NCBI RefSeq assembly: GCF_932526225.1
Contig: NC_064045.1
Location: 15,310,442 to 15,374,441, forward strand
Direction of reading: 5' to 3'
Source: Nematostella vectensis
Taxonomy: Eukaryota; Cnidaria; Anthozoa; Actiniaria; Edwardsiidae
DNA length: 64,000 bases
Notes under the pieces: model-generated
Seen by the model: the letters and a program-made list of their open reading frames with translations, nothing else
Databases searched by the model: none
What the model was told of the DNA's origin: nothing
In this document: one piece after another, positions 9,434 to 20,448 of the stretch
Layout: every line of letters starts with the position of its first letter
How positions within the stretch are numbered: the first letter of the stretch is position 1
Position numbers and translations under genes: made by a program

Positions 9434-12121
9434 ATATCGAAACCGACTAAATTTTCAGTTGGGGGAGTAGGTTTATTTATAGCTGTTTCTTTTAATTTCA
9501 TTTTGAGGGAGGACTTATCCATTTCAAATGATCAACAAGAATCTTTATGGGTTGAAATACAAAATAATAAGGGTAGCAAAAACATATTATGTGGAGTTAT
9601 TTACCGCCATCCAAATAGTTCTCTTGACCCCTTTTTAGAACATTTCTATAAAACCATGGACAAAATCAGTAAGGAGGGAAAGCTCTGCCTTTTTTCAGGT
9701 GACATAAATTTGAATTTATTAAATTCAGACTCCCACCAACTAACAGGGGAATTTCTTAATACTTTATTTTCATATTCTTTTCAGCCACAGATCTTGCAAC
9801 CTACTAGAATAACTGATCATTCGGCCACGCTCATAGACAATATATTTTTTAACTCGCTCGAACATAAAACTTGTAGTGGCAATATTGTTTATCCCTTAAC
9901 AGATCATCTTCCCAATTTTCTGACAATAGATTCAATTAATATCAATGTCTCAAAAAATGACTTCTACCAAAGGGACTATTCTAGGTTGGATCAGGAAGCT
10001 TTAATTAATGATTTTAGCCAAATTGATTGGTCTTTACAGTTTTATGGTATGGATAATGTTAACGATATTTTTTCCTGTTTTCTTGCTAAGTCTAATGAAA
10101 TAATTAATTCCCATGCTCCAATGAAAAAACTTTCTAGAAAAGAAATTAAATTCAAAGCAAAACCTTGGATATCCAAGGGCATCAGAACTTCGATTAATTA
10201 TAAGAACAGGCTCTATAGGAAGTTTATTAAATCTAGAAATCAATATCATTTTGAAAAATACAAAATCTATAGAAATAAATTGAACCATTTAATTGCAATA
10301 AGTAAGAGAAAATACTATGAAAAGTACTTTAATTTTAACAAATCTAACATAAAAAATATCTGGAAAGGGATAAAAGAAATTGTCGTGCTAAAGCCTAAGG
10401 CTCATTTCACACCTTCAAAAATTGTATCTTCTAATAAGGTTTTTACCAATGTAAATGAGATAGCAAATGAGTTCAATTACTTCTTTGCTAATGTTGGCAG
10501 AAATATCAGCAACAATATTCCAAAAGTAAACACTTTATTTTCAGAATTTCTTCCAACAGCTAATTCTAACAGCTTTCTTCTAGCTCCCACATCTACAGAG
10601 GAAATTAGAAGTATAATCTTAGGAATTAAATCAGGTAAAGCTTGTGGTTCTTCTAGCCTTCCAATTACAGTTCTTCAAATACTAAGCTCTATTATTTCAA
10701 GGCCTCTGGAGATATTATACAATCTGTCCTTTTCTTCTGGCATTGTACCTGATGCCTTCAAAATTGCACGTGTCATACCTATTTACAAATCAGGCTCTCA
10801 TTTTGACACTTCTAATTTTAGACCAATATCATTATTATCTATTTTTAATCAGTTACTTGAAAGGTTAATGTATAACAGAGTCATAAAATTTCTAGACAAA
10901 TACGATATTTTGTACAAAAATCAATTTGGCTTTCGAGCCAATCATTCTACAGAACATGCTCTTCTGCTTATTACCGATAAAATCCAAAGATCAATTGAGG
11001 GTGGTCAATACTCTTGTGGCATATTTCTTGATTTTAGCAAAGCTTTTGATACTGTTGATCATAAAATATTATTAGCAAAACTTTATTCATACGGCATCCG
11101 TGGCATAGCTTATGAATGGTTTGTTTCCTACTTATCAAACAGGCAACAGTTTGTTTCTATTGGTAATGTGTCATCTGCACCACTACCAATAACATGTGGA
11201 GTGCCTCAAGGTTCAGTACTTGGTCCCCTTCTCTTTCTTCTGTACATTAATGATTTTAATAACTGCTCCAACTTATTTGACTTTCATTTATTTGCTGATG
11301 ATGCCAATTTATTTTGTGCCGATTCTTCATTGACATCCTTAGAGACCAAAGTAAACACAGATCTGTATAATATAAATCGTTGGCTTTGTGCAAATAAATT
11401 GGCTTTGAACATCAGTAAAACTAATTTTGTCATTTTTCGACCAGCACAAAAGAGGCTGGCTAGTTCTATTTCTTTATCAATCAATAATAATACCATTAAA
11501 CAAAAAAATAATATCAAATATCTTGGTGTAGTTATTGACTCCTTTCTTAACTGGAAGGAGCACATTAACCAGTTAAGTAAGAAAATCTCCAGAGGGGTCG
11601 GAATAATAGCAAAGCTGCGTTACTATGTATCACCAACAATTCTCACTCAGCTATATTATTCTCTAATTTATCCATTTCTTACTTATGGTGCTATTATTTG
11701 GGGCAACACATATGAATCAACAATCAAGCCTCTTTTTATTTTACAGAAGAAAGCTGTTAGAATCATAACTTTCTCATTTTACATTGAACATACTTCTCCT
11801 ATCTTTAGAAAACTAAATATCTTGAAATCTCCTGATCTAATCTATTACTTAAACACAATATTTATGTACAAATTTAATTTGAATCTACTTCCAACTCCTT
11901 TTGATTCTTTTTTTACTACGGTTGCTTCAAGGCACAAATATAATACAAGACTGGCTTCTAAATCATCGTACTGCCTCCCTTTACCTCGAACTAATTATGG
12001 AAAGTTTAATATTCGTTTTAAAGGTGCCTCAATTTGGAATAACATCAAAGAACCTACCAAAACCATGCGTTTGCCTAGCTTCAAGGCTGCAATAAAGACC
12101 TCAATCCTTGAAAATTATTAG
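9434..12121 (+). CDS. LINE ORF2 fragment: endonuclease C-terminus plus reverse transcriptase
   Basis: This is the polyprotein of a non-LTR retrotransposon, which nicks target DNA and copies its own RNA at the nick. The frame is open from the insertion junction, so there is no native start codon. The first ATG or TTG inside it is not meaningful. Remaining endonuclease signatures are GGVG (9461-9472), GDIN (9698-9709), DNIF (9836-9847) and TDH (9899-9907), where TDH is the SDH-type catalytic histidine motif. The N-terminal catalytic Asn and Glu motifs are lost. Reverse transcriptase motifs are NFRPISLL from 10814, QFGFR (10922-10936), FLDFSKAFD with the first catalytic Asp (11024-11050), GVPQG (11198-11212), FADD with the two catalytic Asp (11291-11302) and YLGVVID (11519-11539). 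The C-terminal region ends at the TAG at 12119-12121. The reverse transcriptase looks intact, but the element as a whole cannot be autonomous without its 5' end. Confidence 0.93.
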   Translation: MSKPTKFSVGGVGLFIAVSFNFILREDLSISNDQQESLWVEIQNNKGSKNILCGVIYRHPNSSLDPFLEHFYKTMDKISKEGKLCLFSGDINLNLLNSDSHQLTGEFLNTLFSYSFQPQILQPTRITDHSATLIDNIFFNSLEHKTCSGNIVYPLTDHLPNFLTIDSININVSKNDFYQRDYSRLDQEALINDFSQIDWSLQFYGMDNVNDIFSCFLAKSNEIINSHAPMKKLSRKEIKFKAKPWISKGIRTSINYKNRLYRKFIKSRNQYHFEKYKIYRNKLNHLIAISKRKYYEKYFNFNKSNIKNIWKGIKEIVVLKPKAHFTPSKIVSSNKVFTNVNEIANEFNYFFANVGRNISNNIPKVNTLFSEFLPTANSNSFLLAPTSTEEIRSIILGIKSGKACGSSSLPITVLQILSSIISRPLEILYNLSFSSGIVPDAFKIARVIPIYKSGSHFDTSNFRPISLLSIFNQLLERLMYNRVIKFLDKYDILYKNQFGFRANHSTEHALLLITDKIQRSIEGGQYSCGIFLDFSKAFDTVDHKILLAKLYSYGIRGIAYEWFVSYLSNRQQFVSIGNVSSAPLPITCGVPQGSVLGPLLFLLYINDFNNCSNLFDFHLFADDANLFCADSSLTSLETKVNTDLYNINRWLCANKLALNISKTNFVIFRPAQKRLASSISLSINNNTIKQKNNIKYLGVVIDSFLNWKEHINQLSKKISRGVGIIAKLRYYVSPTILTQLYYSLIYPFLTYGAIIWGNTYESTIKPLFILQKKAVRIITFSFYIEHTSPIFRKLNILKSPDLIYYLNTIFMYKFNLNLLPTPFDSFFTTVASRHKYNTRLASKSSYCLPLPRTNYGKFNIRFKGASIWNNIKEPTKTMRLPSFKAAIKTSILENY

Positions 12122-12235
12122 CTTCTATCTAGTTTTTTTGTTTTATTGCATTTTATTTTGCTGCTGCTTTCATGTATTTTGTATTCGTGCCTTGTACGTC
12201 CTTGCTATACGCTCCATTTAATTGAACTATTTTGT

Positions 12236-12276
12236 GCTGCCTAGCCAGATTAGCTTTTTAGTTACTTCTAGGCAGC
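12236..12276 (+). other. Stem-loop in the LINE 3' UTR
   Basis: GCTGCCTAG (12236-12244) pairs perfectly with CTAGGCAGC (12268-12276) around a 23-nt loop, about 75 nt before the tail. CR1/L2-type LINEs are known to use 3' UTR structure for recognition by their own reverse transcriptase. That role here is inference. Confidence 0.6.
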
Positions 12277-12336
12277 CAATACCCAAAATCTGTAATTATT
12301 ATTTATTTTCTTACTGTAATTTCTGTGTGTGGTATA

Positions 12337-12342
12337 AATAAA
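12337..12342 (+). promoter_or_regulatory. AATAAA polyadenylation-like signal of the LINE
   Basis: A canonical AATAAA lies 9 bp before the terminal GCCTT repeats. It could serve 3' end formation of the LINE transcript. It may also be chance in AT-rich sequence. Confidence 0.4.
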
Positions 12343-12350
12343 GTTATATT

Positions 12351-12365
12351 GCCTTGCCTTGCCTT
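12351..12365 (+). repeat. LINE 3' tail, (GCCTT)3
   Basis: Three perfect GCCTT pentamers stand at the 3' end of the element and run directly into the target GCTTGT. Short tandem tails rather than poly(A) are typical of several CR1/L2-like LINE groups. Confidence 0.75.
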
Positions 12366-12371
12366 GCTTGT
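12366..12371. repeat. Putative target-site duplication, right copy (GCTTGT)
   Basis: This is the counterpart of 9428-9433. The array unit continues from here with TCTCAGAAATAG, as in uninterrupted neighbours. Confidence 0.55.
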
Positions 12372-12444
12372 CTCAGAAATAGACCTTGCTTAATAAAAAA
12401 AGACATGTTACAAACGTATTTAATAATAGGTAACAACTGCAATA

Positions 12445-14444
12445 TTGTATGAAGAGAGTGCCCCTCTCTTCCCCCTGCTATTGTTGAAATTATGCTCAAT
12501 AAACTTTTACCTCTTCCCTCTCCACCAGTTAAGCATTCTATGTATGCTTCCCTGTACAAAATGCACCCCTTCAAATAGAACATTAAAGTTCACATACTTG
12601 TTTACTTCCTCAAACTCTTTGCTTTGTGTTTTTTGTTAACTTCCTAGGAACAAATTGAATACATATAATCAATAAATCTAGCAAGCTTATTTTGCAAACT
12701 AACTTTTTTTTATTATTTTTGCGTAAAATCTATCAGGATTAAGGGGGTCCAGCACAAAGAAAAAAAACGAATTAAAAAAAAAGCCCATTGGCCTGGGATC
12801 GAACCCGGTCTGAAGAACAAAACGGAAACCATACATACGGATTACCCAATCGGTATGGCAGCACAAGGCTTTTACGGAAGGCTGTAAAGAACCCGAAGGC
12901 CCCAAGCACCGATATTTCCGAGCGAATATGCTGTACAACACTCTTGCAAGGTTATCCCAACCCGCGCATTAATGGGGAGGACAATAACCAGGATCCCAGG
13001 CCTGTAATACGGTTACGCCACGCACAGCTCGTCGAGATTGTGGATGACAAGAAATAGAGGTCTATTTGGGCGTCTTGGGTCCCTTGGGGACTCGCCATGC
13101 GCACGGGCGCATCTCTTTTATTGTGTACATGACATCAAATTAGCGAAGAAAAAAGACGCTGTTTTGGTATCATGTGAAAAGCATAAAATAAATAGAAATA
13201 AAGACGTAAGGGGGGAGAGTATTGACATCTTCATATTAAAATATTGACAAAATCCGCAATTTTGTCTACGCTGACTAAGTAAAGCTGTATTTTACTTTAA
13301 AGGGGCATCAGCATAGTACTGCGCATGTCTGGAGTCAGTGATTATTGTAGGCTTTTAAGTGTCTAGAAACAGTTGAACTTTTTAAAAGCTGTGAATACCT
13401 TATTAAATAATATGCAATATTATATTGAAAACTATGTTAATGGACAGTTTGTGGTCATTTTTTTTTGTTTTGTTTAAAGTCTCCCACATGTACCAAAAGC
13501 TCATAAGTCAGTATTAGAATTTCACTGAAGTTCATTGTGTCAGGGCTCTAGAGCTATTGCAAATCTCTTAACCATGACACTCCCCTTTTAAAGAAAAGTA
13601 AAACAATCAAAATTGTTGGTGGGGGTCTCTGTTGTGTTTGTTTTCTTTTTAGTTTTGTTCTATTATTATTATTATTTTCTTTTTTAGAGGGGGAGGGTAA
13701 TTCAGCTAAAAATAGCCAAGGGTCAATTCAAGCAACTAGTACAAAAGATGTTTTTTGCAGTCCTTTATTCAATATATTCAAGGTTATCATGCAATTCTGT
13801 TGTTTGACTGCATATATATATATTTTTTCTTTCTTTTCATTACAAGTTCTATATGTGTAAGTGGTGACCATAGCTATGATTACTATTATTTAGAATATTT
13901 TTTTACCTACTAACAGAAAACAACTTGACTGCAAAACACTTACTGTAGGGCACTCGATATTAGGCATTACTTTCATGTGGATGTAAGGTTGAAATGTCAA
14001 AACCTTCATTAACCCGTGAACTACGCTTTAGCGTATTACACTTTGTGGTGATCTGATTCTATTGTTCTTTTTTGTGTTTTACTAACTATTACCGTTTAAC
14101 TATCACACTTTGTTTCACGGGTTAATGAAAACCACTCTAATTACTTACAGTAGTTCTTTTTTAATATTATCATTTACTTGTATAATTTAGATGAGCAATA
14201 CATATTTCTTTATGGCTTTGTAGAGCCCATCTCGTTCCTCATAAATAACAAACAAAATGAAGTTTGTTGTTATTTTGGTGCAAAGGAATCTACAGTAGTT
14301 TTCTAATCAGATAATTGTTTTTCTTTTAACACTCACCTGTTATTTCAACAGCCTTAATTGAGTTTGCTTGTCTCAGAAATAGACCTTGCTTAATAAAAAA
14401 AGACATGTTACAAACGTATTTAATAATAGGTAACAACTGCAATA
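12445..14444 (+). repeat. Array unit 5, full length (2000 bp)
   Basis: It is nearly identical to the next unit. A visible difference is AACTAACTTT near 12700, against AACTCACTTT. The leader is of the CTATCAGG type, without CCAAT. The B box is at 12795-12805. It carries GTCGAG in place of GCCGAG near 13031. Confidence 0.95.
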
Positions 14445-16444
14445 TTGTATGAAGAGAGTGCCCCTCTCTTCCCCCTGCTATTGTTGAAATTATGCTCAAT
14501 AAACTTTTACCTCTTCCCTCTCCACCAGTTAAGCATTCTATGTATGCTTCCCTGTACAAAATGCACCCCTTCAAATAGAACATTAAAGTTCACATACTTG
14601 TTTACTTCCTCAAACTCTTTGCTTTGTGTTTTTTGTTAACTTCCTAGGAACAAATTGAATACATATAATCAATAAATCTAGCAAGCTTATTTTGCAAACT
14701 CACTTTTTTTTATTATTTTTGCGTAAAATCTATCAGGATTAAGGGGGTCCAGCACAAAGAAAAAAAACGAATTAAAAAAAAAGCCCATTGGCCTGGGATC
14801 GAACCCGGTCTGAAGAACAAAACGGAAACCATACATACGGATTACCCAATCGGTATGGCAGCACAAGGCTTTTACGGAAGGCTGTAAAGAACCCGAAGGC
14901 CCCAAGCACCGATATTTCCGAGCGAATATGCTGTACAACACTCTTGCAAGGTTATCCCAACCCGCGCATTAATGGGGAGGACAATAACCAGGATCCCAGG
15001 CCTGTAATACGGTTACGCCACGCACAGCTCGTCGAGATTGTGGATGACAAGAAATAGAGGTCTATTTGGGCGTCTTGGGTCCCTTGGGGACTCGCCATGC
15101 GCACGGGCGCATCTCTTTTATTGTGTACATGACATCAAATTAGCGAAGAAAAAAGACGCTGTTTTGGTATCATGTGAAAAGCATAAAATAAATAGAAATA
15201 AAGACGTAAGGGGGGAGAGTATTGACATCTTCATATTAAAATATTGACAAAATCCGCAATTTTGTCTACGCTGACTAAGTAAAGCTGTATTTTACTTTAA
15301 AGGGGCATCAGCATAGTACTGCGCATGTCTGGAGTCAGTGATTATTGTAGGCTTTTAAGTGTCTAGAAACAGTTGAACTTTTTAAAAGCTGTGAATACCT
15401 TATTAAATAATATGCAATATTATATTGAAAACTATGTTAATGGACAGTTTGTGGTCATTTTTTTTTGTTTTGTTTAAAGTCTCCCACATGTACCAAAAGC
15501 TCATAAGTCAGTATTAGAATTTCACTGAAGTTCATTGTGTCAGGGCTCTAGAGCTATTGCAAATCTCTTAACCATGACACTCCCCTTTTAAAGAAAAGTA
15601 AAACAATCAAAATTGTTGGTGGGGGTCTCTGTTGTGTTTGTTTTCTTTTTAGTTTTGTTCTATTATTATTATTATTTTCTTTTTTAGAGGGGGAGGGTAA
15701 TTCAGCTAAAAATAGCCAAGGGTCAATTCAAGCAACTAGTACAAAAGATGTTTTTTGCAGTCCTTTATTCAATATATTCAAGGTTATCATGCAATTCTGT
15801 TGTTTGACTGCATATATATATATTTTTTCTTTCTTTTCATTACAAGTTCTATATGTGTAAGTGGTGACCATAGCTATGATTACTATTATTTAGAATATTT
15901 TTTTACCTACTAACAGAAAACAACTTGACTGCAAAACACTTACTGTAGGGCACTCGATATTAGGCATTACTTTCATGTGGATGTAAGGTTGAAATGTCAA
16001 AACCTTCATTAACCCGTGAACTACGCTTTAGCGTATTACACTTTGTGGTGATCTGATTCTATTGTTCTTTTTTGTGTTTTACTAACTATTACCGTTTAAC
16101 TATCACACTTTGTTTCACGGGTTAATGAAAACCACTCTAATTACTTACAGTAGTTCTTTTTTAATATTATCATTTACTTGTATAATTTAGATGAGCAATA
16201 CATATTTCTTTATGGCTTTGTAGAGCCCATCTCGTTCCTCATAAATAACAAACAAAATGAAGTTTGTTGTTATTTTGGTGCAAAGGAATCTACAGTAGTT
16301 TTCTAATCAGATAATTGTTTTTCTTTTAACACTCACCTGTTATTTCAACAGCCTTAATTGAGTTTGCTTGTCTCAGAAATAGACCTTGCTTAATAAAAAA
16401 AGACATGTTACAAACGTATTTAATAATAGGTAACAACTGCAATA
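14445..16444 (+). repeat. Array unit 6, full length (2000 bp)
   Basis: It is almost a copy of unit 12445 and of the second half of the LINE-bearing unit, including AATAAAAAAAGACATG and GCCTTAATTGAG. It lacks the LINE. The B box is at 14795-14805. Confidence 0.95.
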
Positions 16445-18448
16445 TTGTATGAAGAGAGTGCCCCTCTCTTCCCCCTGCTATTGTTGAAATTATGCTCAAT
16501 AAACTTTTACCTCTTCCCTCTCCACCAGTTAAGCATTCTATGTATGCTTCCCTGTACAAAATGCACCCCTTCAAATAGAACATTAAAGTTCACATACTTG
16601 TTTACTTCCTCAAACTCTTTGCTTTGTGTTTTTTGTTAACTTCCTAGGAACAAATTGAATACATATAATCAATAAATCTAGCAAGCTTATTTTGCAAACT
16701 CACTTTTTTTTGTTATTTTTGCGCAAAACCTATCAGGATTAAGGGGGTCCAGCACAAAGAAAAAAAACGAATTAAAAAAAAAGCGCATTGGCCTGGGATC
16801 GAACCCGGTCTGAAGAACAAAACGGAAACCATACATACGGATTACCCAATCGGTATGGCAGCACAAGGCTTTTACGGAAGGCTGTAAAGAACCCGAAGGC
16901 CCCAAGCACCGATATTTCCGAGCGAATATGCTGTACAACACTCTTGCAAGGTTATCCCAACCCGCGCATTAATGGGGAGGACAATAACCAGGATCCCAGC
17001 CCTGTAATACGGTTACGCCACGCACAGCTCGTCGAGATTGTGGATGACAAGAAATAGAGGTCTAATTGGGCGTCTTGGGTCCCTTGGGGACTCGCCATGC
17101 GCACGGGCGCATCTCTTTTATTGTGTACATGACATCAAATTAGCGAAGAAAAAAGACGCTGTTTTGGTATCATGTGAAAAGCATAAAATAAATAGAAATA
17201 AAGACGTAAGGGGGGAGAATATTGACATCTTCATATTAGAATATTGACAAAATCCGCAATATTGTCTACGCTGACTAAGTAAAGCTGTATTTTACTTTAA
17301 AGGGGCAGCAGCATAGTACTGCGCATGTCTGGAGTCAGTGTTTATTGTAGGCTTTTAAGTGTCTACAAACAGTTGAACTTTTTAAAAGCTGTGAATACCT
17401 TATTAAATAATATGCAATATTATATTGAAAACTATGTTAATGGACAGTTTGTGGTCATTTTTTTTGTTTTGTTTAAAGTCTCCCACATGTACCAAAAGCT
17501 CATAAGTCAGTATTAGAATTTCACTGAAGTTCATTGTGTCAGGGCTCTAGAGCTATTTCAAATCTCTTAACCAAGACACTCCCCCTTTAAAGGAAAGTAA
17601 AAAAATCACAATTGTTGGTGGGAGTCTCTGTTGTGTTTGTTTTCTTTTTAGTTTTGTTCTATTATTATTATTATTATTTTCTTTTTTAGAGGGGGAGGGG
17701 AATTCAGCTAAAAATAGCCAAGGGTCAATTCAAGCAACTAGTACAAAAGATGTTTTTTGCAGTCCTTTATTCAATATATTCAAGGTTATCAAGCAATTCT
17801 GTTGTTTGACTGCATATATATATATATTTTTTCTTTCTTTTCATTACAAGTTCTATATGTGTAAGTGGTGACCATAGCTATGATTACTATTATTTAGAAT
17901 ATTTTTTTACCTACTAACAGAAAACAACTTGACTGCAAAACACTTACTGTAGGGCACTCGATATTAGGCATTACTTTCATGTGGATGTAAGGTTGAAATG
18001 TCAAAACCTTCATTAACCCGTGAACTACGCTTTAGCGTATTACACTTTGTGGTGATCTGATTCTATTGTTCTTTTTTGTGTTTTACTAACTATTACCGTT
18101 TAACTATCACACTTTGTTTCACGGGTTAATAAAAACCACTCTAATTACTTACAGTAGTTCTTTTTTAATATTATCATTTACTTGTATAATTTAGATGAGC
18201 AATACATATTTCTTTATGGGTTTGTAGAGCATATCTCGTTCCTCATAAATAACAAACAAAATGAAGTTTGTTCTTATTTTGGTGCAAAGGAATCTACAGT
18301 AGTTTTCTAATCAGATAATTGTTTTTCTTTTAACACTCACCTGTGATTTCAACAGCCTTTCTTGAGTTTACTTGTCTCAGAAATAGACCTTGCTTAATAA
18401 ACAAAGACATGTTACAAACTTATTTAATAATAGGTAACAACTGCAATA
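16445..18448 (+). repeat. Array unit 7, full length (2004 bp)
   Basis: The B box is at 16795-16805. Private or rare variants are GCGCATTGG near 16783, CCCAGCCCTG near 16996 and GTCTAATTGGG near 17061. The last is shared only with unit 35517. The start of the unit resembles unit 14445, but the end changes to the type that follows (TATGGGTTTG near 18214). Confidence 0.95.
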
Positions 18449-20448
18449 TTGTATGAAGAGAGTGCCCCTCTCTTCCCCCTGCCATTGTTGAAATTATGCT
18501 CAATAAACCTTTACCTCTTCCCTCTCCACCAGTTAAGCATTCTATGTATGCTTCCCTGTACAAAATGCACCCCTTCAAATAGAACATTAAAGTTCACATA
18601 CTTGTTTACTTCCTCAAACTCTTTGCTTTGTGTGTTTTGTTAACTTCCTAGGAACAAATTGAATACATATAATCAATAAATCCAGCAAGCTTATTTTGCA
18701 AACTCACTTTTTTTATTATTTTTGCGCAAAACCAATCAGGATTAGGGGGGTCAAGCACAAAGAAAGAAAACGAATAAAAAAAAAGCCCATTGGCCTGGGA
18801 TCGAACCCGGTATGAAGAACAAAACGGAAACCATACATACGGATTACCCAATCGGTATGGCAGCACAAGGCTTTTACGGAAGGCTGTAAAGAACCCGAAG
18901 GCCCCAAGCACCGATATTTCCGAGCGAATATGCTGTACAACACTCTTGCAAGGTTATCCCAACCCGCGCATTAATGGGGAGGACAATAACCAGGATCCCA
19001 GGCCTGTAATACGGTTACGCCACGCACAGCTCGCCGAGATTGTGGATGACAAAAAATAGAGGTCTATTTGGGCGTCTTGGGTCCCTTGGGGACTCGCCAT
19101 GCGCACGGGCGCATCTCTTTTATTGTGTACATGACATCAAATTAGCGAAGAAAAAAGACGCTGTTTTGGTATCATGTGAAAAGCATAAAATAAATAGAAA
19201 TAAAGACGTAAGGGGGAGAATATTGACATCTTCATATTAGAATATTGACAAAATCCGCAATATTGTCTACGCTGACTAATAAAGCTGTATTTTACTTTAA
19301 AGGGGCAGCAGCATAGTACTGCGCATGTCTGGAGTCAGTGTTTATTGTAGGCTTTTAAGTGTCTAGAAACAGTTGAACTTTTTAAAAGCTGTGAATACCT
19401 TATTAAATAATATGCAATATTATATTGAAAACTATGTTAATGGACAGTTTGTGGTCATTTTTTTTGTTTTGTTTAAAGTCTCCCACATGTACCAAAAGCT
19501 CATAAGTCAGTATTAGAATTTCACTGAAGTTCATTGTGTCAGGGCTCTAGAGCTATTTCAAATCTCTTAACCAAGACACTCCCCCTTTAAAGGAAAGTAA
19601 AAAAATCAAAATTGTTGGTGGGGGTCTCTGTTGTGTTTGTTTTCTTTTTAGTTTTGTTCTTATATTATTATTATTATTTTCTTTTTTAGAGGGGGAGGGG
19701 AATTCAGCTAAAAATAGCCAAGGGTCAATTCAAGCAACTAGTACAAAAGATGTTTTTTGCAGTCCTTTATTCAATATATTCAAGGTTATCAAGCAATTCT
19801 GTTGTTTGACTGCATATATATATATATTTTTTCTTTCTTTTCATTACAAGTTCTATATGTGTAAGTGGTGACCATAGCTATGATTACTATTATTTAGAAT
19901 ATTTTTTTACCTACTAACAGAAAACAACTTGACTGCAAAACACTTACTGTAGGGCACTCGATATTAGGCATTACTTTCATGTGGATGTAAGGTTGAAATG
20001 TCAAAACCTTCATTAACCCGTGAACTACGCTTTAGCGTATTACACTTTGTGGTGATCTGATTCTATTGTTCTTTTTTGTGTTTTACTAACTATTACCGTT
20101 TAACTATCACACTTTGTTTCACGGGTTAATGAAAACCACTCTAATTACTTACAGTAGTTCTTTTTTAATATTATCATTTACTTGTATAATTTAGATGAGC
20201 AATACATATTTCTTTATGGGTTTGTAGAGCATATCTCGTTCCTCATAAATAACAAACAAAATGAAGTTTGTTCTTATTTTGGTGCAAAGGAATCTACAGT
20301 AGTTTTCTAATCAGATAATTGTTTTTCTTTTAACACTCACCTGTGATTTCAACAGCCTTTCTTGAGTTTACTTGTCTCAGAAATAGACCTTGCTTAATAA
20401 ACAAAGACATGTTACAAACTTATTTAATAATAGGTAACAACTGCAATA
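18449..20448 (+). repeat. Array unit 8, full length (2000 bp)
   Basis: GGTATGAAG type. The B box is at 18797-18807. It has a shorter G run near 19211 (AAGGGGGAG) and lacks two bases at CTGACTAATAAAG (near 19274). No gene is seen. Confidence 0.95.

Larger units (their letters stand above)
9434..12365 (+). mobile_element. 5'-truncated non-LTR retrotransposon (LINE; Jockey/CR1/L2-like)
   Basis: A 2.93-kb insertion interrupts an array unit and has no copy elsewhere in the window. It contains the C-terminal part of an AP-type endonuclease domain, a complete reverse transcriptase and a C-terminal region. These are followed by a 244-bp 3' UTR with an AATAAA-like signal and a short (GCCTT)3 tail in place of poly(A). 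There are no long terminal repeats, integrase or RNase H. ORF1 and the first part of the endonuclease are missing, as expected from incomplete target-primed reverse transcription. A microsatellite-like tail and the absence of RNase H point to the CR1/L2 branch, but clade assignment needs a tree. The intact frame suggests a recent insertion. Confidence 0.93.
12122..12365 (+). other. LINE 3' untranslated region
   Basis: This is noncoding LINE sequence between the stop codon and the tail. It contains a 9-bp stem-loop (12236-12276), an AATAAA (12337-12342) and three GCCTT repeats (12351-12365). No reading frame of note is present. Confidence 0.8.
7508..12444 (+). repeat. Array unit 4, interrupted by a LINE (4937 bp)
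   Basis: The unit sequence runs to 9433 and resumes at about 12366-12371 after a 2.94-kb retrotransposon. Without the insert it is about 2.0 kb. The B box is at 7855-7865. Its first half carries the CCAAT-type leader (near 7790). Its second half, from about 8300, matches units 12445 and 14445 closely, for example in the shared variants TTTGTTGTTATTTT and GCCTTAATTGAG. The unit is therefore a mosaic of two types. Confidence 0.95.

Noticed and set aside
10034-10288. Minus-strand frames inside the LINE (10034-10288, 11284-11565)
   Set aside because: They are antisense shadows of the reverse transcriptase frame without recognisable domains.
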